Positions 34,001 to 48,000 of a DNA stretch of 64,000 nucleotides are shown in pieces (position 1 is the stretch's first letter; each line of letters opens with the position of its first letter). Under the pieces are notes generated by a model. That model saw only the letters and a list, made by a program, of their open reading frames with translations. It was not told the origin of the DNA and ran no database searches. A program made the position numbers and the translations under genes. This DNA is from Nymphaea colorata (Eukaryota; Streptophyta; Magnoliopsida; Nymphaeales; Nymphaeaceae): positions 15,278,578 through 15,342,577 of the forward strand of contig NC_045149.1 in the NCBI RefSeq assembly GCF_008831285.2. Reading direction: 5' to 3'.

Positions 34001-37000
34001 TCACTTCCAACTGAGAGATTGCCTTATGCCAGTGTAAATGAGACCCAAAGACCTCCCAATTAAGCAAACAAAAAAGAAAGATATAGCACTGCTAACCTTG
34101 TCCAAAACAACTTTCACAAATGGCATTGCAATGTCAGAAAACTCCAGATACAAGCTGAAATAGTACATCCTGCAAACCAAAACAAATAGCATTTAGAAAT
34201 TGCTAATTAGGTAGCAGCAAGGAAGTCCAATGAAAAAATGGCATGCACTCAGGCAAAAAGCTTACATACTAAGCTAATAGATTATTGGTTGATTATATGG
34301 AAAGACGCCAAGTGTTGGCAGAAATTATGGTTGTTCACCACCTTTCATTTACATATAACTTTTTGTTTTTGGAAATTTTGAAGGAAGGGTTTTGTTGGGG
34401 TGGGGGGGGGGGGGGAGGTGTGTTCCAGGATTCCAGCTCACTTAGACATAAACTGACACCACTAGAATATTCTATGAATCTAGAATCATAACAAGAGGAA
34501 AATTTATTTTCAAGTGGCTCCCCAGATAGCTCAACAGTGAAAGAAAGTCTTACTGTGACTTGATCACAGTGCCAGATTCGCAAGGGAAATTAACTTTTAA
34601 GCTGTCCAATCATTAAGCTTCTTCCTGATGCCTCATGTGGTTAAAGTGAAGGTGTATTTAAGGATCACTTACCAACCCGTCAAGGCTCTCAGCTCTTTGA
34701 TCCGTTTCACAGGCAATGACAAGTTATTGATCATGATATTTGAAGCTGAAAGTGATTCAGATTTCTTCAGAGACAGCCTCTTCCACCAAGCATACTTATT
34801 GGATGAAATCTCAGAAGCCTTCCCAATAGATTCTTTTTTCAGCACGAATAAGTCAAAACGGTCCTCATACATAGATATAACAACCTCAATGTTTTGATAG
34901 ATCCAACTGTTTAAGGCCACCTGTACACATTCAGAAAAAAATATACCATGTGAGCTTGATGCTAAACATAATGCACTATAAAAAAAATATTTGAACGCAT
35001 AGACATGCATGGAATAAAATATAACAAACATATTCCTTAGTTTACAATGGAAATTCAAGGCACCTATTCTCTGCAAAATCCAAGGTGAACCTTGGTATTG
35101 CAATGAAATCAGTGTAGTGTTTATGAGCCTAAAGTATGATGTTTTTCAGGTTCAACATTGACTTACACAGAGACATAGTCAAAGCGGAGGAGGGAAGAGA
35201 GGAGAGATAAATGTCGTGGAACTGGAAAATAAAGAGAATAGTCATCAAGAAAGAAGGGTTTAAAATGACAAATTTCGCAGCAATGAGAATGGTATAAAAT
35301 AATTAGAGGGAAGTTTTCCTGAAAAAATTATAGAGAAGAGTAAGAGTGGAATATAAGAACAACGGTGCCCTAAGAAAAAATTCTTGGCAAAAGAACTTGC
35401 TAGTACTATCTTCCATAGATTTGGAGAAAAATAAGACGATTTGCTGCTAAATACACCACTTGTTGGCCATGAAAAAAGCTCAATGAATGCCACCTTTAGA
35501 GGACTGAGGAATGAAGCGAGCTAGATGTAGAGATATTATTGCTTTATAGAGTTTAGTTGAAGGAGCAAGATGTAGGACTGTTTGATCTATCTTAGCATGC
35601 CTGCAAGGACATCAATTCTTCTGTCTGAGGATACCATCCTATTTTGCAGGTTAGTGTGATGTTATGAGGAGCCAAAAAGCACATATAGCCATCACCCAAT
35701 TGTCTCAGATATCCAAAAAATACATGACAAAAGGATACAACAAAAACAATGGATGGTAATACGATTATAATAAAAAACCACATAAAGTACCTCATTTCTT
35801 AATTTTTGCAGTTCCCTGGTTGACAGTGAACACAACAGTAAATCCATCCCATTCATTTCATTGGAGAGAGAACTGTCAACAGATATCAGTTCCAAATATA
35901 TGTTTGCAATCCTATCTGCTAGAACCACAACCAGATCTTCCAAGATATTGATACTGTGTTGAGCAAGAAATTTTCCATCATAATATCCTCCCGCCCTGCC
36001 ACATTATGTCAGATAAGAAGAGTTCAGCAGATAGAGTGATGACACAATTAACGAAAAAGAAAAGCATCATGAAATAATGTAGACAATGTTTGCTAACCTA
36101 ACCTCAAGAAATTACCTAACTGAGCCAAACCGTAAAAGGAACAGCATATCTGCATACAGCTCCTCCTTCCCGGTCTTTCTTATACTTGACAAAATGGAGC
36201 CATCATCTTCTTGTCCTTGAAATATTCTTTCAAGAGCATCCTATAGAAACTAAAAAAAATGTTCACATCCTAGAGTATGACAGATGAACAGAATAATCTG
36301 CAAAATTTTAATCACAATTTACCGGATTATGCATTTTCTTCCTTACAGACGACTCTTTTGTCAGCCATGTTGTGCATATGGGTTGAACCGAGGCCCTCAT
36401 CATTCTTGATATGACTACTAACCACTCCTCTCTGTTGACAGTGCCACTGTTTCCTGAAATACTCTGGACCTGCCAAAAAAACATTTGATTGAAACCTTAA
36501 CCAGAAACCTAGAAAAGAAAAGAGAAAAAACATTCCATCAACAAGAGATACTCTTGAAACAACAGGAAGTGTTTGGCAGCTTCAAAAGGGAAAGGAAGTT
36601 ACACAACTGAAGGGAAGATAATATGCTTATAATAGCATCTGATTATCATGACCTGCAATCAAGTTTATTACAAACTTTTATAATTGTATTTGATTTTTCA
36701 TTTCTGATCCAGCAGTTGAGATCTGAAGAAGTTGAGATCTGAAGAAGCAAGAAAGAAGAGTAGAGTGAAAGGGAGGATGTTATCAGCATTCATATCACTA
36801 AAAAGAGAAAGGATGTCAACATTTGGTGGAAAAAAGACAGTCATGGCTCGAAATTTCAATCTGTTCTTTCATGAACATTTAGTATATTCAAAATTCAAAT
36901 GATACAAAAGTATAAACTGAAAGAAATTACAAATTCAAATAATGAGCAGCTAAACTAAATGAGATCATGAATGACGAAGATTACTTGCCTCTTTCTGAAG

Positions 37001-37853
37001 ATGCAAAAATGTAGCCCATAGCAGCCGAAGCCTGGCTCCGTCATCAATAGCATGCAAACTTAAAGGACGCTTTCTGTTGTTATTTCCATTTTGGGCAGCT
37101 TCCATTTCCAAATTACCATCATTTGGGCCAGCATCAATAGAATCCACAAGCTTTTTCTGCACTTCATCCCAGGCTTCCATGAAATTGCTTTGTGTTAAGC
37201 CTTCCATTGCACTGCCATTGTAAAATGCATAATCAATCAATAGGGGGCCATTGACCTTCACAACAACATCTAACATAGAAAGCTCTACTTACAAACTACA
37301 AACAACTGCTTACCTACCAGTAGTAGTAGAAGACATGGCATCTGCGTTCACATCCATGGAGTTTCTCTTTAGGGCAACTGATGTCTTCTCCAAGGGAAGG
37401 ACTCCAGCCATATAAGCAAAAGCTGCACTTGTCACCAGGAGCATTTGATCCACAAAGGGCACCCACTCAAACACTGACATGCTCACTGGGTTAATTGCAT
37501 TGCCTATACACTGGCATCTCAATCCTCTTCGTGGGAGGCGCCTCTCTCCTTCAACTGTTGTGACAGGTCGTGTGTTTGCACTGCGGACAGCCAGTGATTG
37601 AAGTGGGAACAAAATTCTATATTCCCTAGGCAAACAGCCCCTGCAACAGAAGCAGCAGCAAGCCTTGAGATATACCCGTAGTTAAAATATTCGGCTTCCA
37701 CATTAACAAAAAGAGAACAAAGAAAAGGAATTCCAACAAATACCCTTCCATTATAGTGAAATACACCCTTCTTGGAATGCAAACGCCAGTCTTCAAGGAG
37801 TCCATTTGTAGCTGTAAATTCGTACATGACGTCATGGCAGACCATTCTGCCAT
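34001..37853 (-). CDS. Probable plastid protein, DUF3685/Ycf55-like, 8 exons
   Basis: Exons on the minus strand are 37744-37853, 37318-37625, 36989-37269, 36323-36469, 36116-36240, 35791-35995, 34673-34920 and 34001-34169. Phases close to 1593 nt, 530 residues. The N-terminus (to about 75) has many Arg/Ser/Thr and few acidic residues, consistent with a transit peptide. A hydrophobic segment lies near 98-115 and another near 501-520. The C-terminal half carries the blocks Y-A-D-M-L-F-L-L-R-F-G-S, L-A-D-R-I-A-N-I-Y-L-E-L-I-S-V-D, M-Y-E-D-R-F-D-L and G-R-S-L-G-L-I-Y-T-G-I-R-Q-S-L. From memory these resemble plant and cyanobacterial DUF3685 (Ycf55-related) proteins of unknown function; that placement is tentative. 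Oddities: intron 3 begins GC (GAG then GCAAGT), and intron 2 is only 48 bp (37270-37317). The start ATG could instead be the in-frame one seven codons later. Confidence 0.8.
34399..34415. repeat. G homopolymer tract 3' of the DUF3685-like exon 7
   Basis: GGGG-T followed by about 13-14 G lies in the intron between exons 7 and 8. It could form a G-quadruplex on the plus strand, and its length may be uncertain in the assembly. Confidence 0.8.
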
Positions 37854-40741
37854 TTTAACGTCGAGCAAAACCACCACCAGTTCAGCTGTCAAACCAGACA
37901 CAGATGAAAAAAAAGTGCTAAACGCCTTAGGCAACAACTGGCAAAAAGTTAGAAATTCTCATTAGCATAGCATGATTAAAGCATTGACAGGTATGACAAA
38001 GTTCATTTTTCTACCGCTACACGTGCAGATAAATTCTTCCAGGAAAATGCCTGACTTGTCCCAAACACCAAATATTGAAACATCAAGGAGCTTGAAACTA
38101 CAACTGACAATATGTACACGTGAGAATCAAAGGCCAATTGCTAAGGCTCCAAAATTTCACGTACCGAACCAGAGTCCAATACCAACTCACGCCCATGCGT
38201 GGATAAATACAGTTTCAGCCATTGAGCAATTTTTATCATTGGCCACCTTCTACAGTACTCACACTAGGAGCCAATAAAACCCGTCATAAAGTAGGGCAGT
38301 CCATCGGACACTTATACGTAGCACAATTCGAATTCCTATCAAATTTGATCGAGCTCGTCGGTTAGGTATGGGTTCGAAACGAGAAAGAAAATAACAGATA
38401 GAGGTGAATAACATTAATGGGGGTTAGGTACGAATTATTTTTCTCTAAAGGGTTTCATCTACCAAAAACCCTCAACGTAGTGGGATGGAAAAGATACAGG
38501 CCAAGAACCGTGAAAAGGAGGTGCCTATAGTGCATTTGAGTAATTTAGTGGGACTGAAGAAGAAGAGGAACATAATAATGTAACAAAAGCAATCAGAAAA
38601 TAAAACTCGAAAATCTGGCGTAGAGCATTACACTTCAAGTCGAGCACAAGCTACAGATCCAAATCCGCCTAGAGATCTGACGCAAAAAGAGTGGGGAGAA
38701 GACGAACGAACAGTGCCAACGTTGTGATAACATCCCAAGAAAGAGTAAGAAAATTCCCCAAGTCACTATAATTATTAAAATCATGAATACCGGACAATGT
38801 AAGTTCAGGATACCAAAAAGACACGCAGGAAAACATCAAGAACAACGTTTGTACCCCTAAAACTGGTGGCGATTGGTCATCCGCTCAGCAGAAGGACGAA
38901 AAGGAGAAAAAGAACCGATAAAACAGCTCGAAGGCCCTCCTGTTTCTTCCTTGTCTCTTTCGCTCTCCACCAACTCCAGAATCGGTACCGCTTCGCTCCG
39001 GACTGGAGAAGCGCGCAAGTCCTGAAATGCGGAATCCAATAACCACTATCTGAGAGTTGGCGGATTTAGGGTTTCCCCCTACGTGCTTCTCCCATGATGC
39101 AGGGAGCGAAAGAAGGGAGGAGACTGAGGGACAACGCAGACCAGAAAGAACGCAGGCGTTTTATATTTTCTTTCTGTCTTCGAGGGAAATGGAGAACGGG
39201 ATGCCGTGCGCGCCTCATTTTGAGGATCGCGTTCCTTCTTTAAGTGAAGTTTTCATTTCAAGACCATAAATTGACTGAAATTTTGTAAATGCGCTTCAAA
39301 TTTCTGAATTTTCTGATAATGGCTTCTCTATTGCAGAAAACGGTTAAATAAATAAAATTATTGCCTTACCTATTCCCCCAGTCCTCGTGCTTAATCGAAT
39401 TCAGGGTACCTTCTCTTGCCAAGATAGATGAAAGACCTGGGTATTCTGTGCCTAACCCTAGTCATTACATGCTTAAAAAAAAAGAAAAAAAATATTTATA
39501 AATTCAAAATAATGCAGTCGAATTTAACCAAAGCTTAAGTGAAACCATACACAGCGTATCATTAAATCAAACAAGCTATCACCATCTTAAGAAAGATTAA
39601 CATGATGGAGCCAACGAAAATGCTAAGCGAATGTGATGATTATTTATAGGTGACATGAAGGTATAAGTGAATTTCAATTGATGAATCAATTCCTGCAAAT
39701 TACGGCCGTGATCTCTCTATTTTAAAAGGGAAACTGAATCATTTTAAGATGGAACAGGTTGTGGAGCCTTTCATGCCTCCCCCTGTTAAACCATGTAAGA
39801 CACAAGTCGACCTCCTTCAAACTGCCAAGCATTACCAAGCCTTTTAAATCCAATCGATCGCTAAATATAGTCAGGTCATGCGTCTCAAAACAATGTAAAT
39901 GATGTTTTAAAAACATTATTCTGAGATAAATACGATGTCAAAAGCGTTTCACAATCACAGGGCAGTTAAATTGAACCATCCAATATGATCCAGTTTACTT
40001 GTCCCAGTCCCCCTCTAAATAACTTGGCATGAAACCTGGCAGAGCGATATCCAACGAAACTCAATCTACAAGGCATATCATGGAACTTGGTATGTTAAAA
40101 AGTAGAACAAGAATTTTAAGTGTGGATTTTAGACTTGTCCTTAAATCTTTTGATGAACCATGGATCTTTTATCACATCAATTAAAATATGCCATCCACAT
40201 CAGATCCACAACAAGCAAAACTGTTCGTATCCTTCCCGTCCCAGATGATCTCGGAACTCCAAAATTTTATCCGGACGTGACACGTAAACAACGGAGAGAA
40301 ACCCACAAGCTAGCATGATGATTAGCGGTTCGACACTTGAAGAATTAAATATCATTGGCTTCCATAAACAGGTCGACGGCCCCACAAGTCCCCTTACATT
40401 GAGGCGCAGATTGTTCATTGTTGGTATACGAATGTGGGCCCCCGTGAGCAAAGAAGCCGTCAGCACCTCCCTCCCCCTCTCTCTCTCCCTCGCTCTAAAT
40501 TCACATCCCTGATCTTTCTGCTCTTCGTCTCTTGTGTCGTTTTCTTTTCTCATTTCGTCTCTATATCTGAACTCTCGGGCACAAAAGAAAGGGCTGATGG
40601 AGATGTGTCATGGAGGCAAGAATGAAAGTACGTATGTGGGTGCTGGGTAGGTACAGTTGGAAGTGGCAGAAGTAAAAACTTGCGAAATTTGAACCTGAAC
40701 GAGGAAAGGAAGTGACCAGCAGAGAGAGCGAGGGAGGAGAT
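37854..40741. other. Divergent region between the DUF3685-like and GT23-like genes
   Basis: On the minus strand TTTGACAG ending near 37884 is a good acceptor 30 nt before the start codon, and TTAGGGGTACAAAC near 38850 could be a donor. A leader exon around 38860-39060 with a 1 kb leader intron is therefore possible. TTAGGGTTT (39066-39074) is a telo-box on the minus strand, fitting a promoter for that gene. The stretch before 40741 is the GT23-like promoter and has CTCTCT-rich sequence near 40465-40495. No further gene was recognised. Confidence 0.45.
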
Positions 40742-41971
40742 ATGCAGCAGCTTTCCAGCTCTTATAAGAGTCTTGAGAGGTTGGTATCACAGAGAGCGCT
40801 GGAGATGAGTTCTTACGTTTCTTGTAAGGTCGGAGTTGTGTGCTTCCTTTGTGGGGTGTGTGTTACATACCTTCTGCTGGCAGCAATGACTTCTTTTAGA
40901 GGTTTCGATTTCGAGAGTCTTGTTTCAACCCCTGCTGTAAAGGCAGAGAACGCAACAGGAAGCCTTACTCTGGTTCCATCTTCTGATGGTAAGATCCTTT
41001 CTCTCTAGGATTCATTTCTGTGTATGTCTTTTCTTGCTTTACTTCTATAATGATAGCAGAGTAGTCTGCTTGGTCAAACGTCGAACCAAGAACAAGAAAA
41101 CTAAATTTGACTGCCTTATCTGTACTTGATGAATGGGCGTGTGAATAACGACCTCCTTGGTCTTTCATTTGTATTCTCGGTGCCCATGTTGCGGTCACTG
41201 ATCGCTGACCCTCTTTAATTCAGGATATCAAATATTTTTTCGATTCTTGTGACTGGGTTAGGAAGTCAAGTCTTCTTCTTTTTCGTTTCTTTCTTCTCCC
41301 AGGGAAAAATATATGCTGTTAAAGTTATTCACGGAAGTAAACTTTTTGTTCCAACTGCAGACACGCCTTTGCGTAGTTCATGTGTCTATATGGCGATGGG
41401 GAGAGGGTCGGGAATTACAAGAAATAGAGATTTGATTAGTAAACGGAGAGATTTACTGCTATATACTCTATGGGACTCCTTGCTGGAGGGAAAGGGAACA
41501 AGAAGTTCAGGATTTAATAGATCAAATGTGCCAGAAGCTCCTCATATGGAGAACTGCCAGTTCAATGTACAAATTCATCGTAAGCTGGATGAACGTGGTG
41601 AAAATGGCAGCCTTCCACCATGGAGGAATTGGAGGGCATTGTTAGGCTTTGAGCAGACGCAGATTGAGAAAGGAGAGGCCCAAGAAGGTGCTTATCCTCC
41701 ATGGGTACGTCATTCTGTTAGAGTAAACTTCTTCATGAAATTCCCTGTTCTTGTCTCAGAATGTCAACTTATCAAGAAATGCTTTTTCATGAAGCTTGCG
41801 TTTGTCATTATGTTGATAACTGTCAGCCATGAATCATTACTCTATTGGTTAGACATTTAGGAGACAAGTTGTCAAGAGTAAATTAGAATCAATTTAAGAC
41901 CACGGACATAGCAAAGAATCAAGTACAAAACATATCCCATCACTTTCTTGCCAAAGATGTGCGTGTGTGCA

Positions 41972-42045
<74 letters not shown>

Positions 42046-45000
42046 CAGCACTTGTTCTGACTTGTTAACTGATTTGTGTGATTTTATAACGGTTGTTTGC
42101 TCTTATTAGTGTTCCTTCTCTGTGTGTGTTGATCTTTCAGATTGTTGGTTCAGACGAAGATAATCTACCACTTACAAGACAAGTGCAGCAAGATATATGG
42201 ATGCATCAGCATCCAAGAAACTGTAGTGACCCCAATGTGCGGTTTCTTGTTGCTGACTGGCAAGTGGAACCTGGATTTGGTCTGGGCGCTCAAATTGCTG
42301 GAATGTGCGGACTTCTTTCAATTGCAATAAATGAACAAAGGGTTCTGGTCACAAATTACTTCAACCGAGCTGATCATGAAGGCTGCAAAGGTGATTTGCT
42401 TAGGCAGTTAATTATCAGTGAAATGTCTATTTCTTTTGACACTCATGTGGTAATAACTTTTTATTCATGCCGCATTTCTTTCTGAAGCCATAGTTATCGG
42501 AAAGGTAATTGTAACCAAGAGGCAGTCCTTTCAAGTTATGAAATTATTGAGGAAGCAGGAAGCACTACAGGGAACCATTTAGGAAGTGATATCTGAAGAA
42601 GATGATATTTTTGTTAAATTTATGACTTTTGGTTCGGGACATATGAATTAAGATTCCTCCGGAATTGAGTTCCTGAACTTTTGAGTTGAGATCTGTGGGA
42701 ATTAAGATTCCAAACAAGGGTTTTGAGGTTCCTGCCTTCTTGGCTACACAATTTGGGTTCCTAACTGATTTAGTTTCAACTTCCCTGGAATTCCATTTCC
42801 TATGTAAGATCGATGATTCAAGCAAATATGCTGAGCCCTCTCTCTCTCTGAGAGACATGTTTACTTGCAGAAAAATATTACTTTTGCAATCAATGGTTAA
42901 TTTATAAGGTTTTGGGGATCATAGTGTCATCTATTCTTTTTACAGTACCATGTGCAGTTATGGTTATGTTATGCCATGTACAAAATGTAAGTATGTCTAT
43001 ATTTGCCACATACAAGTCAAATTAAACATTTTTGAGGTCAAGCTATGAGAAAAAATGTTTTGGCTTCCTATGAGAGTTTTCTGTTCTATTATTTATCAAA
43101 ACTATAATTGGTATAAGAGAAATTTAAATAGGCCAGCTGAATGCTTCCTTTTTGTGTGAAGTTGGTGAAAACACTTTAGGTTTTTTCTGGATAGCTATTC
43201 TTTGCTTAATTGCCTTTCATAATATGCTGTGTAGGACCAGCACGTTCTCGTTGGTCTTGCTACTTTGCGCCTGAAGTTTCAACAGAATGTAGAAATCAGG
43301 CCATGAAACTATTATGGGGCCAGAAGGCTTGGAGTCAAAATATTGTCACGTTGAAGGACAATTACTCATCAAAGGCAATTTGGGCTGGTCGTGTTCCAAG
43401 GTATCCATTTATCATGCATGATTCTTTCTTTGATGATTTGTAGAAGCACACTTAAGTCCTTGACTGTTTTTTTCTGAAAAAGTTATTATTTTGTCCCAGA
43501 ATATGGGGCACACCATGGGATGATCTACAACCCACAACAGAGATAGATGGGAACCTGCTTAAACGTCACCGCAAAATGGATAGGAGGTGGTGGAGATCGC
43601 AGGTCATTTTTTGAACATTAAATATTATAAAAACTTTCCTGGTTATTATGCTTTCTATTCATTGCCAATTAATGAAAATATGTGTTGCTATATTCAGATC
43701 CTGACTGAAGAATTGATGATATTCTCCGTTCTCATAAATGTTAGCATGACTAGACTTTTTTTTGCATGTTGTAGCAGATGTGCATATTTATGGGCTTGCT
43801 GCTCATTTCTTTTCATTAATCTACTTTAAATTTCTGGTTTTAATGTTTTGGCTATTTTTTTATTTCACACGTGGGAAACTTCTGTTTAATTTGGCCTTTG
43901 TTTGCTACTTTCATGGGGCCTTATGCACCTTGTGGTCCCTTGCTTGCTGGTTTGCATTTTTTTCTTCTTGACCACATCTTTGGGTGCTTTATCATATGGT
44001 TGATGAAGGCAAGCATTTAATTCAGAGATCCAAAACTTGAGACTGATTAGTTGGTGACTTGAGGAGTATTTGGAAGAAGTTAGACTTTCTTACATCACAT
44101 TGAACAGTTTTTGATGCAGATACAATTTTCAGAGTCTATTGTTGAACTAGATTGACTATTGTCTAAGCGGGCAGATTTTCCTTATTATAAATGCTTCATT
44201 GTCACTTGAGTTCTGCAAAATAGAAAGATAATGTCAATTGGAGTAGCTTGCACACAATAAAAAAAAAAAAAAAATCGAGCTTGTCTGTGTTTTTGGTACC
44301 TCCTTCTTGTGTGATTAGCTTTCTAAGGACAGGGCCCATTGTCTTATTCCCCTTTAGTCTTCTTTGCTGATAGAGCTGCTTTTGGAACATAATGGATAAG
44401 CATCAGCAGTTAAAATGTCATATGTCTTCATGTCTCTAACCTGCGCCCAATCCTCTCCAGTTTTTATACTGTTGAGCTGTTTTAGAACCATAGATGTGGT
44501 CTTACTGGTATCTGAAGCATCATTTATTTGTAGTTTCCTTTCCAAATGCTTCAACTCTATGACATTTCGACATCTGCTTTAAATTTGGTATAGCAAGAAT
44601 TATCTTGCAGCAGCTGTCTGTCTTGTTTATTATGGATGTTCTATTGCTGGTTTGTAGGCAGTCCGCTATCTAATGAGGTTTAGAAGTGAATACATGTGTA
44701 ATCTGCTGAATAGTGCTCGGCATAAAGCATTTGGGCTTCAAGCTTCGGAACTGGTTATTGAAACTCTACCATATGGTTGGCCAAAGGTATTTCAGTGGTG
44801 ATACTATCTCCCTATAATTTATATGTTTTATTGTCATCAAGATGCACATATCTGAGAAGAGGTTTGGAGCCTTTCTGTTTTTTCCTCATCTTGGATGAAG
44901 ATAATGTCAAAGCAGTAAAGTGGAGGTGCTTATGAGGTTGGAACGTGACAGGGTCTAGTGGATCCATTGAATCCAATTAGGCTTTTATGTGCACAGTTAT

Positions 45001-48000
45001 TTTTCTTAGTTATTTTTATTTTTCTTTATTTTAAATGGATCCGGATCCATTAAGAGATCCAAATCCATCGTGCATAGAGACCCGATTTAAGGGTCATATC
45101 TCTTTTCATTTTCTGTTTTCTCATATGAAGATTGAGCCTTTTGTCATGGCATTTATGTGTAAAATGTAGAGTATTCTTATCTATATTGTTTCTTGTGTTC
45201 AATGGGTGATTATTCTCATTGAATAAAATTTAAAAAATATAGGTTATTTTTATATTTACAACTTTCACATCCAGTATTTGGTTTGACCATAATAAGCTAA
45301 TTACACACATTCATACATGTGATTGCACTCATTTGTGTGATTTTATGCATAGCATGAAGGTCCTTCGTATGTATTTGTATACTCGGGGACATATATAACA
45401 TCGTGTGCATAAGCAGCTCCTGATTAAAAAGCTCATATTCATTTGTTTTAGCTGCATCTGGGCATAAGTTGTCTTTATTATTGCTTGATTACTAGGCAAT
45501 GGCTCACTGGCTCTCTCACAAAGGAGCTAGCAGTTTTCTATTCTTGGACTTCTATGCTATCTCACAGGTACAAGTTTGACATGTACACAAAAGGTCCAAG
45601 GTGAGAAAATTTTAGATGGTTATATGGTTGTGCACACATGAACATGCACACACACACACACTCACACTCAATATGAGAATTATAGAATCGCAATTACGAC
45701 AGCATGACAGAACTAGATAATTGTTAATTGACAAGTAATAGCCAGTAGTAGGGATTTCACCTTTGATGGATCAGTCAATGGGAAACTGGAAATTTGAAAG
45801 CCACATATTATGCTCAGAAATAACCAATACCAACACTGCCAGGGACCTGATAGAAGTACTCTGTTGCAACAAGTTCTATCGTGAAACAGCTAATGAATAT
45901 TGAGCTTAGATTAATTGACTTATTTTTTCCTTACAATGGTCTTCTTAGATTGGCCCATGCCTCGTGGACAACGGATGCTGCATTGCTCATTGAACTGAGA
46001 TTGGTTTTGTGGTCTTCCAACAGAAAAGTTTTTACTCGAGTTGGTAATAGGTTCTTTGTTCACAATTGTTCTCCTCTTGATAAATGTTCTTCAATAGGCC
46101 TGTCATTATACACTTACCCCTTACTAATTTCTCTTGTACATGGCCTTCTTCAACATCTGGTTGTTTGGATTATTTGAGGTCTCATCCAAGCTCGACCCCC
46201 ATGCATGATCAGTACATATTATCCATATTCCATGACCTTTGGGAAGACTTTCTTGAAATCTTATGCAACTTTTACATTAAAAAACGTAATCTTGGGTTTG
46301 ACAAGGAATTGCATGCCAACAGAGAAATAATAACACAAGATTAGTTCTCAAATATCTGCCTTCAGCAACTTTATCGTCACTACCATCACATCATTGCTTA
46401 ACTCTTTGGTGTTTGTATGCTTACTCATGGTACGATACTACTATATATTCCTTAAAATTCTTTATGGAGTCAGCTGAGATTTATCAGGGAGTCATTACAC
46501 CTTACATGGATTTATATGAAAGGACTTGGCTGCTAAATTGAATGTAGTAGTATCCAAAGGAAGTTTTAATTTTACTTTAAGAAGCAGAGCTTGATATAAT
46601 CCTTTTCCAGTTTTTGGATGTCATTAGTTCAGTGCTATCTATTCTGACATTTTTGTTAACAAACAAACAACATCCTTTATTTATTCTCCAGAGGCTTAGT
46701 GCTCTATGTTACATCCTTTCAGCTTTATGTCGTTTGACATTTTTCATTTTGTTTGAGTTAAAGGAATACAACTTACTGCTATTTTCATACGTAGCCCCAG
46801 CTTCCTTTGTGCATCAGCAGGTACTCTTTGTACTTCTGATTTTGTATATTATTTTGCATGTTTCAGGTAGGTCACGGCAAGCTTCAAGCTGAAATGGAAA
46901 ACCATGTGTGGGCATACCACAGACCTTGGATCCCTAGGCCAATTTTAAGTGTTCATGTAAGAATGGGTGACAAAGCATCTGAAATGAAGGTGGTTGGTTT
47001 TGAAGCTTACATGCAACTTTCAGATCGTGTGCGTAGGCGCTTCCCAAACCTTAAGAATATATGGCTCTCTACAGAAATGCAGGTATTTCTTTTATGTTAA
47101 TACCATCATGAGGCCTCAATATCTTATTTGAGATTTGGATGACCTTATAGAAAATAAACAAACTGTCCCAGTATGACTTGGGCCTTTGGTTTTAGCATTA
47201 CCACATAATCCCATGGATTTCGGCAGCTCATTTGCTGTTGATAGGATATGGTTGTAAGCTATGAAATAAATCCTTTTGGATACAATATTTATTCAGGTAA
47301 AGCTTGTAGGTCATTGATGTAGAATGAAATGCCAGCATCAAGCTTCTATCATGACATTCTGCCAGATCTGCAGCTGATGCAGCCTTAATGAAGGTTAGAA
47401 AAAAGTGTTCAATGTGAATCTAAGGTAGAGGCTGTGAGAAATTGTAGTCCTTACTCCTTAACCAAGAGAGGGGGTCAAGAAGGCATTCTGATTTTGGTCA
47501 AGACTAGTATTAACATTTTTGTTGAGAAGTTGAAATATCTCTGTGGACATTGAAACATTTTGCTACTATTTCTTCAGTTCGATAGGTCTCAAAGGTTTTA
47601 CATATTCAAATTAGGTGGTAAAAAATTTTCTCTCTTTTCCAATTGCATCTGAAACTACTGTATGCAGTTTCTTGGCATCTTGCCCTTTTCTTTCACCATT
47701 CCTGAAATGGCACCAAGATTGATGTTCCCATTGGTTCTGTTCTTGACATCATGCTCTTGTTTATGTTGATGGCATGCAGGAAATCATAGACAAACTAAGA
47801 TTCTACCCACAGTATAAATTCTATTATACAAATGTGACACGTCAAGAAGGCAACATGACAATGGCAGCATATGAGGCTAGCCTTGGCAGAGAAATCAGCA
47901 CGAATAATGCTCTTGTTAATTTCCTAATGGCAGCAGATGCAGATTTCTTCATTGGTGCACTGGGTTCAACTTGGTGTTACCTGATTGATGGCATGAGGAA

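Noticed and set aside
40712-40741. Ten-residue upstream extension of the GT23-like protein
   Set aside because: It would start at GTG; the first ATG is at 40742 and gives a normal type II anchor.
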